Of a stretch of DNA of 5,758 nucleotides, positions 5,677-5,758 are shown one piece after another. The notes below the pieces were generated by a model. That model had not been told where the DNA came from. It saw only the letters and a program-made list of their open reading frames with translations, and did not search any database. Where the stretch lies: contig DATMXR010000178.1 in the NCBI GenBank assembly GCA_035561315.1, forward strand, positions 1-5,758. The letters are read 5' to 3'. Position 1 is the first letter of the stretch. Every line of letters begins with the position of its first letter. Origin of the DNA: JAEYLA01 sp035561315 (GTDB taxonomy: Bacteria; Bacillota; Clostridia; Christensenellales; CAG-138). A program made the translations under genes and the position numbers.

Positions 5677-5701
5677 CGCGCCGCGAAAGCGGCGCGTTTT
5701 T
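5677..5701 (+). terminator. GAAA-tetraloop rho-independent terminator
   Basis: CGCGCCGC (5677-5684), loop GAAA, GCGGCGCG (5689-5696), then TTTTT. The 8-bp all-G/C stem with a GNRA loop is a textbook strong terminator, 18 bp after the HAD gene stop codon. Confidence 0.93.
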
Positions 5702-5715
5702 AATGCACTTTTAAC

Positions 5716-5758
5716 TTGCAAGATCGAACTTATAGTACGATAATCATACTGTAAGTAC
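5716..5758 (+). promoter_or_regulatory. Promoter-like pair overlapped by a 29-bp dyad at the window edge
   Basis: TTGCAA (5716-5721), a 17-bp spacer, then GATAAT (5739-5744): 4 of 6 and 5 of 6 matches to consensus. Centred on 5742, positions 5728-5756 read as an inverted repeat with 12 of 14 positions complementary (outer arms ACTTATAGTA and TACTGTAAGT). The symmetry covers the -10 exactly, as a repressor operator would. The gene it would serve is outside the window. Confidence 0.5.

Noticed and set aside
5128..5721. Minus-strand open frame of 197 codons opposite the HAD gene
   Set aside because: It is a shadow of a gene with all catalytic motifs intact, runs through the terminator hairpin, and shows no family features.

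Overview
The window looks like a chromosomal segment of a GC-rich, low-complexity-envelope Firmicute of the class Clostridia. The reasons are strong G/C bias at third codon positions, AGGAGG-type ribosome binding sites before every gene whose upstream is visible, sigma-A-like promoter hexamers, compact U-tailed terminators, a clostridial-type EF-G-like GTPase, and an intergenic GAGGGAG/CTCCCTC hairpin repeat of a kind I associate with gut Clostridia. Naming a family (Oscillospirales or Christensenellales would be my guess) is inference. I see no phage, transposase, CRISPR, toxin-antitoxin or defence genes.

Layout. (1) 8-2080 (+): an EF-G-like translational GTPase (fusA2 type), closed by a long hairpin terminator at 2092-2144. 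(2) 2166-4089 (+): a compact three-gene run with 28 and 21 bp gaps: homoserine kinase thrB, an isochorismatase-fold cysteine hydrolase, and a GNAT acetyltransferase resembling PhnO. No convincing promoter is visible between the first terminator and thrB. (3) 4090-4282: a convergent intergenic region holding a perfect 11-bp hairpin, a mosaic hairpin repeat and a weak terminator on the minus strand. (4) 4283-4699 (-): the organic hydroperoxide reductase ohr. (5) 4700-4881: the divergent promoter region between ohr and the next gene. (6) 4882-5658 (+): a NagD-like HAD-IIA phosphatase, followed by a GAAA-tetraloop terminator. (7) 5702-5758: the start of another control region, with a promoter-like pair overlapped by a 29-bp dyad; its gene lies beyond the window.

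How the genes fit together. Most are housekeeping or general metabolism: a translation-factor paralogue, one step of threonine synthesis, thiol-dependent peroxide detoxification and a phosphatase for metabolite clean-up. The thrB-hydrolase-acetyltransferase run is probably co-transcribed, but no shared pathway is evident. thrB is separated from hom and thrC, at least within this window. I did not find a clear, previously undescribed system. The items most worth checking are the dyad at the right edge, the repeat at 4171-4247, the palindrome in the ohr promoter region and the altered GTPase motifs of the EF-G-like protein.
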